64,000 nucleotides of DNA from Aquibium sp. ELW1220 (lineage in GTDB: Bacteria; Pseudomonadota; Alphaproteobacteria; Rhizobiales; Rhizobiaceae): positions 124,001 to 188,000 of the forward strand of contig NZ_JAOAOQ010000001.1 in the NCBI RefSeq assembly GCF_030398385.1, given 5' to 3'. Below are positions 27,042-34,287 of the stretch, one piece after another; the first letter of the stretch is position 1, and each line of letters begins with the position of its first letter. The translations under genes were made by a program, and so were the position numbers. The notes below the pieces were generated by a model. It ran no database searches, was not told where the DNA came from, and saw nothing but the letters and a program-made list of their open reading frames with translations.

Positions 27042-29114
27042 ATGCGCCGAAACGGACAGATCAAGCCGGGCTCGCCTTTCCCGCTCGGCGCTCACTGGGA
27101 TGGCTCGGGCGTAAACTTCGCCCTCTTTTCCGCCAACGCCACCAAGGTGGAACTCTGTCTCTTCGACGGCACCGGCCGTCGCGAGATCGAGCGGGTGCCT
27201 TTGCCGGAGTTCACCCACGAAGTCTGGCACGGCTACCTGCCCGACATACGGCCCGGCCAGCTCTACGGCTACCGCGTGCACGGCCCCTACGAGCCCTCCG
27301 CCGGCCACCGGTTCAATCCGAACAAGCTGCTTCTCGATCCCTACGCGCTCGAGTTGCGGGGCGAAATCCGCTGGCATGACGCCGTATTCGGCTACCGGAT
27401 CGGACATCCGCGCGATGACCTCTCCTTCGACCGCCGCGACTCGGCCTTCGTCATGCCGAAATGCGTCGTGGTCGACCCGGCGGTGACCTGGGGCAACGAC
27501 GTGCGCCCGGGCCGCCCCTGGGACGAGACGATCATTTACGAGGCGCATGTGAAGGGCATGACGGCGCTGAACCGCGAACTGCCGGAGCAGTTCCGCGGTA
27601 CCTTCGCGGGCCTCGCCGATCCGCGCACCATCGATCACCTGGTCAAGCTCGGCGTGACCGCGATCGAATTGATGCCCTCGCAGGCCTTCTTCGACGACCG
27701 CCACCTGATCGAGCGCGGCCTCTCCAACTACTGGGGCTACAACACCATCGGCTTCTTCGCGCCGGCCACCCGTTTCATCGCTCCGGGCTCGGGCATTCAC
27801 GACTTCAAGCTGATGGTGCGGCGGCTGCACGAGGCCGGCATCGAGGTCGTTCTCGATGTCGTCTACAACCACACGGCCGAAGGCAACCAGATGGGGCCGA
27901 CGCTGTCCTTCCGCGGAATCGACAATGCCAGCTACTACCTGCTGGGCGACGACCCGCGCTATTATTTCGACACGACCGGCTGCGGCAACACGGTAAACCT
28001 GCGCAATCAGCGCGTGCTCCAGATGGTCATGGATTCGCTGCGCTACTGGGTTCAGGACTGCCATGTCGACGGCTTTCGCTTCGATCTCGCCAGCTCCCTC
28101 GGCCGCGACCGCGACAGCTTCGACCAGAACGCCGTTTTCCTCGATGCCGTGCGGCAGGATCCCGTCCTGTCGATGGTCAAGCTGATCGCCGAACCGTGGG
28201 ACACGGGCAATGACGGCTACCAGCTCGGCAACTTCCCGCCGATGTGGGCGGAGTGGAACGACCAGTATCGCGACACCACCCGCGCCTTCTGGAAGGGCGA
28301 CGAGGGAATCGCCTCCGACCTGGCGGGACGTCTTCTCGGTTCCGCCGGTGATTTCGAGAAACGCGGCCGCCGTCCCTGGGCAAGCATCAACTTCGTCACC
28401 GCCCACGACGGTTTCACGCTCATGGATCTCGTCAGCTACAACGACAAGCACAACGAGGCGAATGGCGAGGAAAATCGCGATGGTCATTCGCACAATCTTT
28501 CCTGGAACTGCGGCGCCGAAGGCCCGACAGAGGATGAGGAAATCATCGAACTGAGGGACCGGATGCGCCGCAACCTGGCTGCTACCGTTCTGTTGTCGCA
28601 GGGCACGCCGATGATCCTGATGGGCGACGAACTGGGTCGCAGCCAGGACGGCAACAACAACTCCTACTGCCAGGATGCCGAGATGAACTGGCTGCGCTGG
28701 GGGGAGGGGATCGATGAACGCGACCAGGCCTTCTTCGACTTCATGCGCAAGGTGATTGCGCTGCGCCTCGACCAGCCGCTGTTGCGCCAGCGCTTCTTCC
28801 TGCATGGGGATCCGCGGCCAAACGGAGCGAGCGGCGTGCACTGGCTGCGCGCCGACGGCGAGCAGATGGGTGATGAAGACTGGCACCAGCCGCACACGCG
28901 GGCCTTCGCCATGCTCCTTTTTAACGACGCGCAGAAGCTGCTGATCGTCTTCAATGCCCACTACGAAGATGTCGAGTTCACCTTGCCCGAAGACTTTTCG
29001 TCCGGCTGGCGCCGCCTTCTCGACACCGCCGACCCGCTCGTGGACGGCGAGGCGGTCGACGGGCCGATCGCAGCACACGGGCGGACGCTGATGCTGCTGG
29101 AGACGAGAGCGTGA
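27042..29114 (+). CDS. glgX: Glycogen debranching enzyme
   Basis: 690 residues of GH13_11, hydrolysing alpha-1,6 branches of trimmed glycogen. An N-terminal CBM48 (GSPFPLGAHWDGSGVNFALFS) precedes the barrel: YEAHVKGMT, DGFRFDLASSLGRD (nucleophile), LIAEPWDTGNDGYQLGNFP (acid), and TAHDGFTLMDLVSYNDKHNE followed by ANGEENRDG. It starts 7 bp after glgB and overlaps treZ by 4 bp. It supplies linear dextrins for TreY/TreZ and MalQ. Confidence 0.96.
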   Translation: MRRNGQIKPGSPFPLGAHWDGSGVNFALFSANATKVELCLFDGTGRREIERVPLPEFTHEVWHGYLPDIRPGQLYGYRVHGPYEPSAGHRFNPNKLLLDPYALELRGEIRWHDAVFGYRIGHPRDDLSFDRRDSAFVMPKCVVVDPAVTWGNDVRPGRPWDETIIYEAHVKGMTALNRELPEQFRGTFAGLADPRTIDHLVKLGVTAIELMPSQAFFDDRHLIERGLSNYWGYNTIGFFAPATRFIAPGSGIHDFKLMVRRLHEAGIEVVLDVVYNHTAEGNQMGPTLSFRGIDNASYYLLGDDPRYYFDTTGCGNTVNLRNQRVLQMVMDSLRYWVQDCHVDGFRFDLASSLGRDRDSFDQNAVFLDAVRQDPVLSMVKLIAEPWDTGNDGYQLGNFPPMWAEWNDQYRDTTRAFWKGDEGIASDLAGRLLGSAGDFEKRGRRPWASINFVTAHDGFTLMDLVSYNDKHNEANGEENRDGHSHNLSWNCGAEGPTEDEEIIELRDRMRRNLAATVLLSQGTPMILMGDELGRSQDGNNNSYCQDAEMNWLRWGEGIDERDQAFFDFMRKVIALRLDQPLLRQRFFLHGDPRPNGASGVHWLRADGEQMGDEDWHQPHTRAFAMLLFNDAQKLLIVFNAHYEDVEFTLPEDFSSGWRRLLDTADPLVDGEAVDGPIAAHGRTLMLLETRA

Positions 29115-30916
29115 ACCCAGACATGCAGCAGCGGAGCGTCTCGCTCTCCTGGGGCGCACAGGTTCTCGACGGCGGCAGGGTTCGCTTCCGCCTGTGGGCG
29201 CCCGGACTGAAAGCTCTCACGCTCCGGGTGGCCGGCACCGATCGAGCAATGGCAAGCGTCGGCGATGGCTGGTTCGAACATGTCGCCGAAGGCGTTGCGC
29301 CTGGAGCCGAATACGCCTTCGTTCTGCCGGACGGCCTCGCAGTCCCGGATCCGGCGTCTCGCGCGCAGGCACGCGACGTGCACGGGCCGTCGCTGGTCGT
29401 CGACCCCGCCGCCCACGACTGGTCCGAGCCGGACTGGACCGGCCGTCCCTGGGAAGAGGCCGTCATCTACGAACTCCATGTCGGCACCTTCACCGACGAG
29501 GGTACCTTTTCCGCCGCCATCGGCAAGCTCGACCATCTCGCGACACTCGGCGTCACCGCCGTGGAGATCATGCCGGTCGCCCAGTTTTCCGGCGACCGCG
29601 GATGGGGCTACGACGGCGTCCTGCCCTACGCTCCCCACCGCGCCTATGGCGGCCCGGAAGGCTTCAAGGCCTTTATCGACGCCGCCCATGCGCGCGGCCT
29701 GATGGTGCTGCTCGACGTGGTCTACAACCACTTCGGCCCCGATGGGAATTACATCTCGCTCTATGCACCGGACTTCTTCCACCCGGAAGACCACACCCCT
29801 TGGGGAGCAGCCATCGCCTTCGACGCCGATCCGGTCCGGCGTTTCTTCATCGAGAACGCGCTCTACTGGCTCGACGAGTACAGGCTGGACGGCCTCAGGC
29901 TCGACGCTGTCGACCACGTCGCAGACGATCTCCTCGTGGAGATCGGGCAGCGGGTGCGCGCGCGGTTTTCGGACCGCCACGTCCACCTGACGACGGAGGA
30001 CAACCGAAACGTCACTTTCCTGCACGACCGCGGCGAGCATGGTGCCGTCACCGGCTACACCGCCGAGTGGAACGACGACTTCCACAGCATCGCCCATGTC
30101 ATCGCGACGGGCGAGACAGACGGTTACTTTGCCGACTTCAAGGATGACCCGACAGCCCTGCTCGGCCGCGCGCTGGCCGAAGGCTTCGCCTATCAGGGCG
30201 AGGTCTCGCCGCAATGGGACCGCCCCCGCGGGATGCCGAGCGCCCATCTCCCTCCGACCGCCTTCGTGGATTTCCTGCAGAACCACGACCAGGTCGGCAA
30301 CCGTGCCTTCGGCGAGCGGCTGCCGCACCTCGCGTCGCCCGATCTGTCGCGCGTGCTGACCGCAGTTCTGCTGCTCTCGCCGCACATTCCCTTGCTCTTC
30401 ATGGGCGAAGAGTTCGCCGAGGACCGGCCTTTCCTCTTCTTCACCGACTTCCACGGCGCTCTGGCGAAAGCTGTCACCGAGGGACGGCGAAAGGAGTTCT
30501 CGAAGTTTGCTGCCTTCCGCGATGGTGACGGCAATCGGAACATCCCGGACCCGAACGATCCGGCAACCTTCGCCGCCTCCAGGCTCGACTGGTCGAAGCC
30601 TGCACTCGGCAGCGGCCGGCTGCGGTTCGACCACCTCCGCCACCTTCTTGGAATCCGCCGCGGGTCGATTGTGCCGGCTCTCGCTTCTGCAGGTGGAAAC
30701 ACTGGCAGCATCCGCTCTGCACGGGACGGCGTCGTCGCGGTCGACTGGGTCCTCGGCTCGGCGCGGCTGCAGATGCGCGCCAATCTGTCGAAAGCGCCGC
30801 GGCGGGCGCCGGCCCTCGACGTTCCGCTTCTTCATGCCGATCCTGCGGAAACGGTCACGGTGCTTGCCGACGGCGTCGAATTGCCGCCGTTCTCCATTGC
30901 TGTCGGTTTCGCCTGA
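29111..30916 (+). CDS. treZ: Malto-oligosyltrehalose trehalohydrolase
   Basis: 601 residues of GH13_10, cleaving trehalose from the maltooligosyltrehalose made by TreY. N-terminal beta domain (VRFRLWAPGLKALTLRV), then YELHVGTFTDEGTF, DGLRLDAVDHVADD (nucleophile), HLTTEDNRNVTF (acid) and FLQNHDQVGNRAFG. GTG at 29111 overlaps the glgX stop; ATG at 29123 is an alternative. Last gene of the operon. Its partner treY is with malQ at the left edge, so the TreYZ pathway is split between two units that both carry stress-type promoters. Confidence 0.95.
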   Translation: MNPDMQQRSVSLSWGAQVLDGGRVRFRLWAPGLKALTLRVAGTDRAMASVGDGWFEHVAEGVAPGAEYAFVLPDGLAVPDPASRAQARDVHGPSLVVDPAAHDWSEPDWTGRPWEEAVIYELHVGTFTDEGTFSAAIGKLDHLATLGVTAVEIMPVAQFSGDRGWGYDGVLPYAPHRAYGGPEGFKAFIDAAHARGLMVLLDVVYNHFGPDGNYISLYAPDFFHPEDHTPWGAAIAFDADPVRRFFIENALYWLDEYRLDGLRLDAVDHVADDLLVEIGQRVRARFSDRHVHLTTEDNRNVTFLHDRGEHGAVTGYTAEWNDDFHSIAHVIATGETDGYFADFKDDPTALLGRALAEGFAYQGEVSPQWDRPRGMPSAHLPPTAFVDFLQNHDQVGNRAFGERLPHLASPDLSRVLTAVLLLSPHIPLLFMGEEFAEDRPFLFFTDFHGALAKAVTEGRRKEFSKFAAFRDGDGNRNIPDPNDPATFAASRLDWSKPALGSGRLRFDHLRHLLGIRRGSIVPALASAGGNTGSIRSARDGVVAVDWVLGSARLQMRANLSKAPRRAPALDVPLLHADPAETVTVLADGVELPPFSIAVGFA

Positions 30917-31041
30917 CGATGGAACGCGGCCCGGACCGGTGGTAATCTGGGCAGCCGAAAGGCCAGACGCGAACATCCCCGTCGCCCGGCAGTTCTGGGT
31001 AGGGCGCTGTGGAACCGGACGAGAGAAAGGGACCTGCACCG

Positions 31042-31323
31042 ATGAACATGAACCGAGACGAGCAACTGCGCCAGCGCGCCTACCGCATATGGGAAGCCGA
31101 GGGACGGCCGGACGGTATGGAAGCGGAACATTGGGCGCGCGCTGAACGCGAACTCGCCAGTGAGGAGACGGGCGTGAACCCCGCAAACGCCGCGCCTGCA
31201 TCCCGAGTGCGGCGCAAGGTACCGGCGGCGGAGCCTGCTGCCGGCATCGTTGCCGACGGCGCGGCAAAGAAGGCCGCCCCGACCGCCAGAAAGCCCGCCG
31301 CTCCGCGCAAGAAGAAAGTTTGA
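31042..31323 (+). CDS. DUF2934 domain protein
   Basis: 93 residues. The N-terminal 40 residues carry the short DUF2934 motif RAYRIWEAEGRPDGMEAEHWARAER in two consecutive pieces; the C-terminus is Ala/Lys/Pro rich and strongly basic (RKPAAPRKKKV), like nucleic-acid-binding tails. The ATG at 31042 is used, with AAAGGG upstream. The nearest GGAAC upstream lacks a GTT at the right distance, so no stress-type promoter is claimed. Confidence 0.75.
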   Translation: MNMNRDEQLRQRAYRIWEAEGRPDGMEAEHWARAERELASEETGVNPANAAPASRVRRKVPAAEPAAGIVADGAAKKAAPTARKPAAPRKKKV

Positions 31324-31365
31324 AGCCCGCGCGAGACGCGCGCGGAATGACAGAAGGAGACGACG

Positions 31366-31677
31366 ATGGCCGAGACCAGGGTTCTGACCGATCACCAGGA
31401 AATTCGCGAATGGGCGGCCGCGCGCATGGGATCGCCGGCGATCCGTCCGGCGGCGCCTTTGATCGGCAACAACGACCCGGTGCTGATGCTCGTCTTCGAC
31501 CAGCAATCCTACGAGGATCAGGATCAGGGTGCCGACCGCCCGACGGATTTCGGTCGCCCCGAGATCGTCGAGTGGGACGAGTGGTTCACGCTGTTCGACG
31601 AGCGCAACCTCGGTCTCGTGGTTTCAAAGGAGATCGCCGGCCTGCGCGAGAGCTTCCACCAGCTCATTGCGCGCTAG
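31366..31677 (+). CDS. Small acidic hypothetical protein, 103 aa
   Basis: Begins MAETRVLTDHQEIREWAAAR behind GAAGGAGACGACG. Appears to be one small alpha/beta domain; the ending DERNLGLVVSKEIAGLRESF suggests a helix. Asp/Glu rich. It follows the DUF2934 gene by 42 bp and is probably co-transcribed. No family name can be given with confidence; similar short proteins occur beside rhizobial stress genes. Confidence 0.72.
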   Translation: MAETRVLTDHQEIREWAAARMGSPAIRPAAPLIGNNDPVLMLVFDQQSYEDQDQGADRPTDFGRPEIVEWDEWFTLFDERNLGLVVSKEIAGLRESFHQLIAR

Positions 31678-31692
31678 GCGTGTGAAGCAAAG

Positions 31693-31833
31693 CGTCGCTA
31701 CTGGCGGCGCCTTCCTGACGCTCGGACCGGCTGCGGTGCCCGTCAGGGCGTCGCTATCGGCGGCGCTTTACCGACGCTAGGGCAGGCAGCGTTGCCCTTC
31801 AGGACGTCGCCGCAGGCGGCGCCTTTCTCGGAG
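31693..31833. repeat. 56-bp imperfect tandem repeat, about 2.5 copies
   Basis: Units start at 31693, 31749 and 31805, exactly 56 bp apart, each opening CGTCGC and containing GGCGGCGC. Hand alignment of units 1 and 2 gives 44 of 56 identical positions; unit 3 keeps the first 25-30. Each unit holds a GCGTC...GACGC inverted repeat. It fills the gap between convergent genes ending at 31677 and 31872. Confidence 0.75.
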
Positions 31834-31871
31834 CATGTTTGCGGCGCTCTCGGCGCTTGCGTTGCTCTGCC

Positions 31872-32420
31872 TCAGCCCATCTTTCCGGACGAGAACATCG
31901 ATGCGACGGGGTGAACCTGGGCGCGCTCCACCGTCGAGCGGCTTGAGGTCTCGCCCAGTTCCTCGAGCAGTCGCAGGCGCGCGCGGTTGAGGCGGCTCTT
32001 GATGGTGCCCATCGCACAACCGCATATCTCCGCCGCCTCGTCATAGCTCATGCCGAGGACGCCGATCAGCACCAGAACCTCGCGTTGCTGGTCCGAAAGC
32101 CGCGAGAGCGCGACGGCGATCTCGTGTCGCCTGGCCGACCATTCCTGCGTCGCATCGATGGCAGGCCGCGCCGCGGCATCGTCTGCGGCGCCGGGAGCTT
32201 CCCGGTTGGCAAGCCGTATACGGGTGTAGAAGGTATTGCGCATGATCGTGAACAGCCACGATTTCATGCTGGTGCCTTCCGCGAACTGATGGATCTTGGC
32301 GAGCGCCTTGGTAAGCGTCTCCTGCACGAGATCGTCGGCGTCGCTGGGATCTCGATAAAAGGTCCGGGCAAAGGCGCGCAAGGCGGGGATCAGACTGACG
32401 ATCTCGTTGTCCGGTGACAT
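31872..32420 (-). CDS. EcfG-type ECF sigma factor
   Basis: 182 residues. Region 2: LRAFARTFYRDPSDADDLVQ, ETLTKALAKI and SWLFTIMRNTFYTRIR. Region 4: LSRLSDQQREVLVLIGVLGM and YDEAAEICGCAMGTIKSRLN. The AEICGCAMGTIKSR stretch is typical of the alphaproteobacterial general-stress group (EcfG, ECF15). The ATG at 32420 has GGTGGAG upstream. It is monocistronic, with no phyR, nepR or HWE kinase nearby, so it may be an additional EcfG paralogue. A GGAAC with GTT after 20 bases lies upstream (from 32594), outside the usual spacing. Confidence 0.88.
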   Translation of the reverse strand: MSPDNEIVSLIPALRAFARTFYRDPSDADDLVQETLTKALAKIHQFAEGTSMKSWLFTIMRNTFYTRIRLANREAPGAADDAAARPAIDATQEWSARRHEIAVALSRLSDQQREVLVLIGVLGMSYDEAAEICGCAMGTIKSRLNRARLRLLEELGETSSRSTVERAQVHPVASMFSSGKMG

Positions 32421-32546
32421 TGCGCTCCACCCTCGGGAGCCACGCGCAGTGCGCGGCATGGCTCTACTGATACATGTATCGGTGCTCCCCCGTGCCCCAT
32501 CCAACAATGCGTCTCCGGCGGGAAAGTTCCACCTGCTTGCTCGCCG

Positions 32547-33224
32547 TCAGCGCGAGTGAGGCCGTTTTTCTGCCACAGCCCTTATCGGGCGGATATTGCG
32601 CCTCATCATGAGGCGTTCGATCGAACGGCGGGCGCTCGCCGACCGGATCTGGCGGGCGGAGGTGGAGCGGGGCTTCAGGCGCGTCGGCCGCACGTCGCGG
32701 TCGAGATCGAACACTCGTTCCGCCGCAACGAGTCCGTCCTCGGACAGGTATGTGGCGACCACCGTCACCGTCAGCGTCGCAGCCTCGGTTCTGCCGGCTC
32801 CGTCCTCGCCTGCTCCGCCCGTCCCATCGGCCGCCTTGTCCATGAGGCTCTGGTAGGAGCCGATGTCGATCAGCTCGCCGCTCTGCAGCGGGCCCTGCAG
32901 CCACGCGCGGCGCGGGTCGACATCGTCCTGCGATGAGGTGGTATCGAGTTCGCTCAGCGAGCAGACGGTCGGGTGGTCCGCGTCACTCTCGTCCCCGAAC
33001 GAGATCAGCACGGCCTCGATGTAAATCGCTTCCGCACTCATGTTGGCGACGATGCACCTCGCCTCAGCAGTCTGGCCGGCGCCCCGGTTGATCAGGATGC
33101 GCGGGCGTCGAAGCCGCCGGTAGTTGTTGTAGAGCAGCTGGAAGTACAGCGTCCAGACGAGCAGTGTCAGGATGCTCGCGAGGGCGCTGACCGCGCCGTT
33201 GTTGTTCTCCAGCCATTCCCACAT
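32547..33224 (-). CDS. Membrane-anchored hypothetical protein, 225 aa
   Basis: One N-terminal membrane helix (residues 9-32, ALASILTLLVWTLYFQLLY), then RRLRRPRILINRGAG and a beta-rich domain of about 130 residues (IVANMSAEAIYIEAVLISFG; ATLTVTVVATYL). The C-terminus is strongly basic. The beta domain resembles small immunoglobulin-like cytoplasmic domains, without a firm match. The palindromic stress-type promoter at 33355-33381 reads towards it with a leader of about 125 nt. Confidence 0.7.
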   Translation of the reverse strand: MWEWLENNNGAVSALASILTLLVWTLYFQLLYNNYRRLRRPRILINRGAGQTAEARCIVANMSAEAIYIEAVLISFGDESDADHPTVCSLSELDTTSSQDDVDPRRAWLQGPLQSGELIDIGSYQSLMDKAADGTGGAGEDGAGRTEAATLTVTVVATYLSEDGLVAAERVFDLDRDVRPTRLKPRSTSARQIRSASARRSIERLMMRRNIRPIRAVAEKRPHSR

Positions 33225-33354
33225 GTCCCATATCCATCGTCGATCGCTGGCCTTGGTGGGAGCTCCGGTCCGCCTGTGCCGGTCGCCTCCGTCTCACGAA
33301 TCCGCGGTCACGGTGAGACAGATGGCACTGCCTTCATGCCTTCCATGTCGCTCC

Positions 33355-33381
33355 GGAACGCTCTTGCTGCGGCGACGTTCC
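33355..33381 (+). promoter_or_regulatory. Palindromic EcfG-type promoter, ku / membrane protein
   Basis: GGAAC-N17-GTTCC. The plus reading starts near 33386, 32 nt before the ku ATG at 33418. The minus reading points at the gene starting at 33224. Confidence 0.7.
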
Positions 33382-33417
33382 TCCCGGATCGAAACCGAAG
33401 GTCAGGAATGGACAGAC

Positions 33418-34224
33418 ATGGCACCACGCAGCTTCTGGAAGGGCTATCTGAAGCTGTCGCTCGTCACCTGCCCCGTGGCCATGACCCCCGCCACCAGCGA
33501 GAGCGAGAAGGTTCGCTTCCACTCCATCAACCGCGCCACGGGCAACCGGGTCCGCAACCGATACGTCGATGCGGAAACGGGAAAGGTGGTCCGGGACGAA
33601 GATCAGGTGCACGGTTTTCCGAAGGGCGACGACGAGTATCTCGTCGTCGAGGATGAGGAACTCGATTCCATTGCGCTCGAGAGCACCCATACCATCGACA
33701 TCGAGACCTTCGTACCGCGTGATTCGATCGGCTGGATCTGGCACGACAAGCCTTACTTCCTGGTGCCTGACGACAAGGTGGGCGAAGAGGCCTTCGCCGT
33801 CATCCGCGACGCCATGCGCACCACGGGCATGGTGGGCATCTCCCGCGTGGTTCTCTTCCGTCGCGAGCGCGCGGTGATGCTGGAAGCCTGCGGCAAAGGT
33901 ATCCTGGCCTGGACGCTGCGCTTCGGCGACGAGGTGCGCGAGGCCGACTTCGAGGGCGTCGAGCGCGAAAAGCCCGAGGCCGGGCTGATGCGGCTGGTCA
34001 AGAAGCTGATCGACGAGCGGACGAAGGACTGGGACCCGGCGATGGTGGAGGACCCGGTACAAGGCAAGCTCCTCGACCTGATCGAGGCCAAGCGCAAGAA
34101 ACGGAAGCCGCCAAAGAGGGCGGCACCGGAACCGGTGCCGGTGACGCCGGACAACGTCGTCTCGATCATGGATGCGCTGCGGCGCAGCGTCGAACAGGAG
34201 AAGAAGGGCGCGAAGAAGAAATGA
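33418..34224 (+). CDS. ku: Ku-type DNA end-binding protein (first copy)
   Basis: 268 residues of the bacterial Ku family, a homodimeric ring that binds DNA ends and recruits LigD. The typical opening FWKGYLKLSLVTCPVAM is followed by VRFHSINRATGNRVRNRYVD, YLVVEDEELDSI, and a Lys-rich C-terminus (AKRKKRKPPKRAA). ATG at 33418 is supported by the predicted transcript start. It faces ligD convergently and differs clearly from the second copy at 36947-37804, so the two are paralogues, not a recent duplication. Confidence 0.95.
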   Translation: MAPRSFWKGYLKLSLVTCPVAMTPATSESEKVRFHSINRATGNRVRNRYVDAETGKVVRDEDQVHGFPKGDDEYLVVEDEELDSIALESTHTIDIETFVPRDSIGWIWHDKPYFLVPDDKVGEEAFAVIRDAMRTTGMVGISRVVLFRRERAVMLEACGKGILAWTLRFGDEVREADFEGVEREKPEAGLMRLVKKLIDERTKDWDPAMVEDPVQGKLLDLIEAKRKKRKPPKRAAPEPVPVTPDNVVSIMDALRRSVEQEKKGAKKK

Positions 34225-34287
34225 GCGACCGGACGGCTGGCCACCCAAGGCGCGGCTGCAGCCCCTTGCGGACCCGGCCGCTGCTCG

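Noticed and set aside
30917-31041. EcfG-type promoter before the DUF2934 gene
   Set aside because: GGAAC near 30922 is followed by TAA, not GTT, at 17 bases.
18904-31267. Very long open frames on the minus strand opposite glgE, glgB, glgX and treZ
   Set aside because: They mirror the codon bias of the high-GC genes on the other strand, show no domain or ribosome site, and the genes opposite have clear catalytic motifs.
31693-31833. CRISPR array
   Set aside because: Adjacent 56-bp units have no constant-repeat/variable-spacer pattern and no cas genes are nearby.
32547-32600. EcfG-type promoter for the sigma gene itself
   Set aside because: GGAAC is followed by GTT after 20 bases, outside the 17-18 base spacing of the other sites.
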